Source: Ktedonobacterales bacterium
GTDB taxonomy: Bacteria; Chloroflexota; Ktedonobacteria; Ktedonobacterales; JACDGC01
Length of the DNA stretch: 5,481 bases
Reading direction: 5' to 3'
NCBI GenBank assembly: GCA_013815535.1
Contig: JACDGC010000301.1
Coordinates: 1 to 5,481, forward strand
Shown here: positions 4,162 through 5,481 of the stretch, piece after piece
How positions within the stretch are numbered: the first letter of the stretch is position 1
Layout: every line of letters begins with the position of its first letter
The notes under the pieces: model-generated
Told to the model about the DNA's origin: nothing
Database searches by the model: none
What the model saw: only the letters and a program-made list of their open reading frames with translations
Made by a program: the position numbers and the translations under genes

Positions 4162-5481
4162 TCAGCCCTCCACGGCTTCGGGGCGCAGGGCGAAAAGGTC
4201 GCGCAGTTGCCCGGTGGAAAGTTCGGTCAACCACCCCTCGCCGGTGCCAACCACTTGCGCGGCCAGTTCGCTTTTGCCTTCGATCAAATGGGCGATGCGT
4301 TCCTCAAGGGTTCCCGCGCAGGTAAATTTGTGGACCTGCACCGTGCGCGTCTGCCCAATGCGAAAGGCACGGTCGGTCGCTTGATTTTCCACGGCGGGGT
4401 TCCACCAGCGGTCATAGTGAAAGACATGGTTGGCCCGCGTCAGGTTGAGCCCCGTGCCGCCCGCTTTGAGCGACAGCAAGAAGATGGGCGGGCCGCCCGC
4501 TGCCTGGAAGCGCTCCACCATGCGATTCCGCTCGGTCAGGGGCGTTTGGCCATTGAGGAAGGGGACTTCGAAGCCGAAACGCTCTGCCAGGTAGCGTTGC
4601 AGCAGCAGCCCCATCTCGGCGAATTGCGTGAAGACCAACATGTGGTCGCCCTCGGCGAGGGCTTCCTCGGCCATGGCTTCGAGCCGTTCGAGCTTGCCGG
4701 AGCGGTCGCGCAGCGTCGAACCATCCCCCAGGAAGTGCGCGGGATGGTTGCAGATCTGTTTGAGGCGCGTCAGCGTGGCAAAGATGAGGCCACGGCGCAT
4801 CATGCCATCAACGGTGTCGATGCGAGCTTCCATTTCGCGTAAGACGGCTTGGTAGAGCGAGGCCTGTTCTTTGGTGAGGGTGCAAAAGACCGTCATCTCG
4901 TTCTTTTCGGGCAGGTCCGAGATGATGGCCGGGTCGGTCTTCAGCCGCCGTAAGATGAAGGGGCCGGTCAGGCGCTTCAGCCGCGCGGTGGCTTCGGGGT
5001 CGCGCCGCGTCTGAATCGGCAAATAGAACTGTTGCTTGAAATCTTTGGCTGAGCCCAGGAGGTTGGGGTTGAGGAAGTCCATCAGCGCCCACAGGTCGGC
5101 GACGGAGTTTTCGACGGGGGTGCCCGTGAGGGCGATGCGATAGTTGCCAGGCAAGGCGCTGGCGGCTTGGGCCGCCTTCGTCTCGGCGTTCTTGATGTTT
5201 TGGGCTTCATCCAAAATGATGCCGCGCCAGTTGACGGTGCGCAGCAGCGCGGCATCGCGGTGCAGCAGCGGATAGCTGGTGACGACGATGGCCTGGCGCT
5301 GCGCCGCTTCGGCGAACGTGGCATCGCGGCGACGGCTCAGGCCGTGGTGCGCCAGGATCGGCAGCGTGGGGGTGAAGCGCTCGGTTTCGCGCAACCAGTT
5401 GCCCACGACGGAGGTGGGGCAGACGATCAAGACGGGTTGGTGACCCTCGGCATCCCAATCACGCTGGATCAAGGCGAGGGC
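4162..5481 (-). CDS. SNF2-family ATPase/helicase (SSO1653-like), C-terminal part, truncated by the window edge
   Basis: The frame is open to the last base, giving 439 visible residues counted from the edge. Walker A (GKT) and everything N-terminal to it lie outside; the visible part opens with ALAL, which in this family comes just after GKT. These enzymes use ATP to move along double-stranded DNA and remodel bound proteins. Motifs in order are Ia VLIVCPTSVVGNW (17-29), an SYPLL segment (about 69-73), II DEAQNIKN (91-98), III ALTGTPVENS (117-126), a MDFLNPNLLGS block (134-144), IV HMLVFTQFAEMG (280-291), V SLKAGGTGLNL (337-347) and VI ATDRAFRIGQ (368-377), with the expected RWWNPAVENQ linker between V and VI. 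All catalytic motifs in view are intact. DEAQNIKN and the MDFLNP block point to the bacterial/archaeal SSO1653-like subgroup, usually near 1,000 residues with an accessory N-terminal region. The SWIM gene follows directly and is probably in the same operon. The promoter is not in the window. Confidence 0.95.
   Translation of the reverse strand, partial: ALALIQRDWDAEGHQPVLIVCPTSVVGNWLRETERFTPTLPILAHHGLSRRRDATFAEAAQRQAIVVTSYPLLHRDAALLRTVNWRGIILDEAQNIKNAETKAAQAASALPGNYRIALTGTPVENSVADLWALMDFLNPNLLGSAKDFKQQFYLPIQTRRDPEATARLKRLTGPFILRRLKTDPAIISDLPEKNEMTVFCTLTKEQASLYQAVLREMEARIDTVDGMMRRGLIFATLTRLKQICNHPAHFLGDGSTLRDRSGKLERLEAMAEEALAEGDHMLVFTQFAEMGLLLQRYLAERFGFEVPFLNGQTPLTERNRMVERFQAAGGPPIFLLSLKAGGTGLNLTRANHVFHYDRWWNPAVENQATDRAFRIGQTRTVQVHKFTCAGTLEERIAHLIEGKSELAAQVVGTGEGWLTELSTGQLRDLFALRPEAVEG
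4166..4171 (-). promoter_or_regulatory. Shine-Dalgarno GGAGGG of the SWIM gene, inside the SNF2 C-terminus
   Basis: On the coding strand GGAGGG overlaps the last two sense codons of the helicase gene (GAG GGC before the TGA) and is 7 nt from the ATG at 4158. The stop and the next start are separated by only 3 nt, typical of coupled translation and fixed stoichiometry. Confidence 0.75.

Noticed and set aside
4039..4842. Plus-strand open frame of 267 codons
   Set aside because: It is opposite the SNF2 motifs and the start of the SWIM gene; it has no family signature and no ribosome binding site was identified.
3355..5481. Anti-phage defence island (for example DISARM-like) based on the SNF2 gene
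   Set aside because: No methyltransferase, nuclease, phospholipase-D or other defence partner is in view, and SNF2-SWIM pairs are common outside defence loci. Genes beyond the window could change this.

Overview
The window is about 60% G+C by eye and looks like ordinary bacterial chromosome. The most telling clue to the host is the single-pass membrane protein at 2482-3342. It combines a Thr/Pro/Ala-rich TPTP-type linker with an exported beta-sandwich domain, a style common in Chloroflexota. The other genes fit that phylum: a short cytoplasmic GH57 alpha-amylase of the MJ1611 type, and an SSO1653-like SNF2 helicase paired with a SWIM zinc-finger protein. The assignment to Chloroflexota is inference; no rRNA or marker gene is present.

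Layout. Positions 1-696 (+) hold the C-terminal two thirds of a PanE/ApbA-family (ketopantoate reductase-like) protein whose classical Lys and Asn active-site positions appear replaced. Positions 697-851 hold two short dyads, a very good extended -10 promoter (TGCTATAAT, 786-794) and a clear Shine-Dalgarno. Positions 852-2267 (+) encode the GH57 alpha-amylase, with catalytic Glu157 and Asp250 visible and an unusual Lys/Arg-rich disordered tail. A perfect 17-bp hairpin (2293-2339) follows and very probably ends that transcript. Positions 2340-2481 hold a possible promoter and a Shine-Dalgarno placed for a two-codon ORF (Met-Asp-stop) that ends 3 nt before the next gene. Positions 2482-3342 (+) encode the membrane-anchored beta-sandwich protein.

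On the minus strand, converging on that gene with only 12 nt between the stops, a two-gene unit reads leftward. The SNF2-family ATPase (4162-5481, entering from outside the window) is followed after 3 nt by the SWIM zinc-finger protein (3355-4158), whose Shine-Dalgarno lies inside the last codons of the helicase gene. The two products probably act together on DNA or nucleoprotein.

No mobile element, CRISPR array, tRNA or rRNA was seen. I find no convincing new multi-gene system. The points most worth a second look are the altered PanE-like active site, the histone-like tail on the amylase, the minimal upstream ORF, the poly-C tract in the membrane-protein gene, and the repeated dyad next to the amylase promoter.
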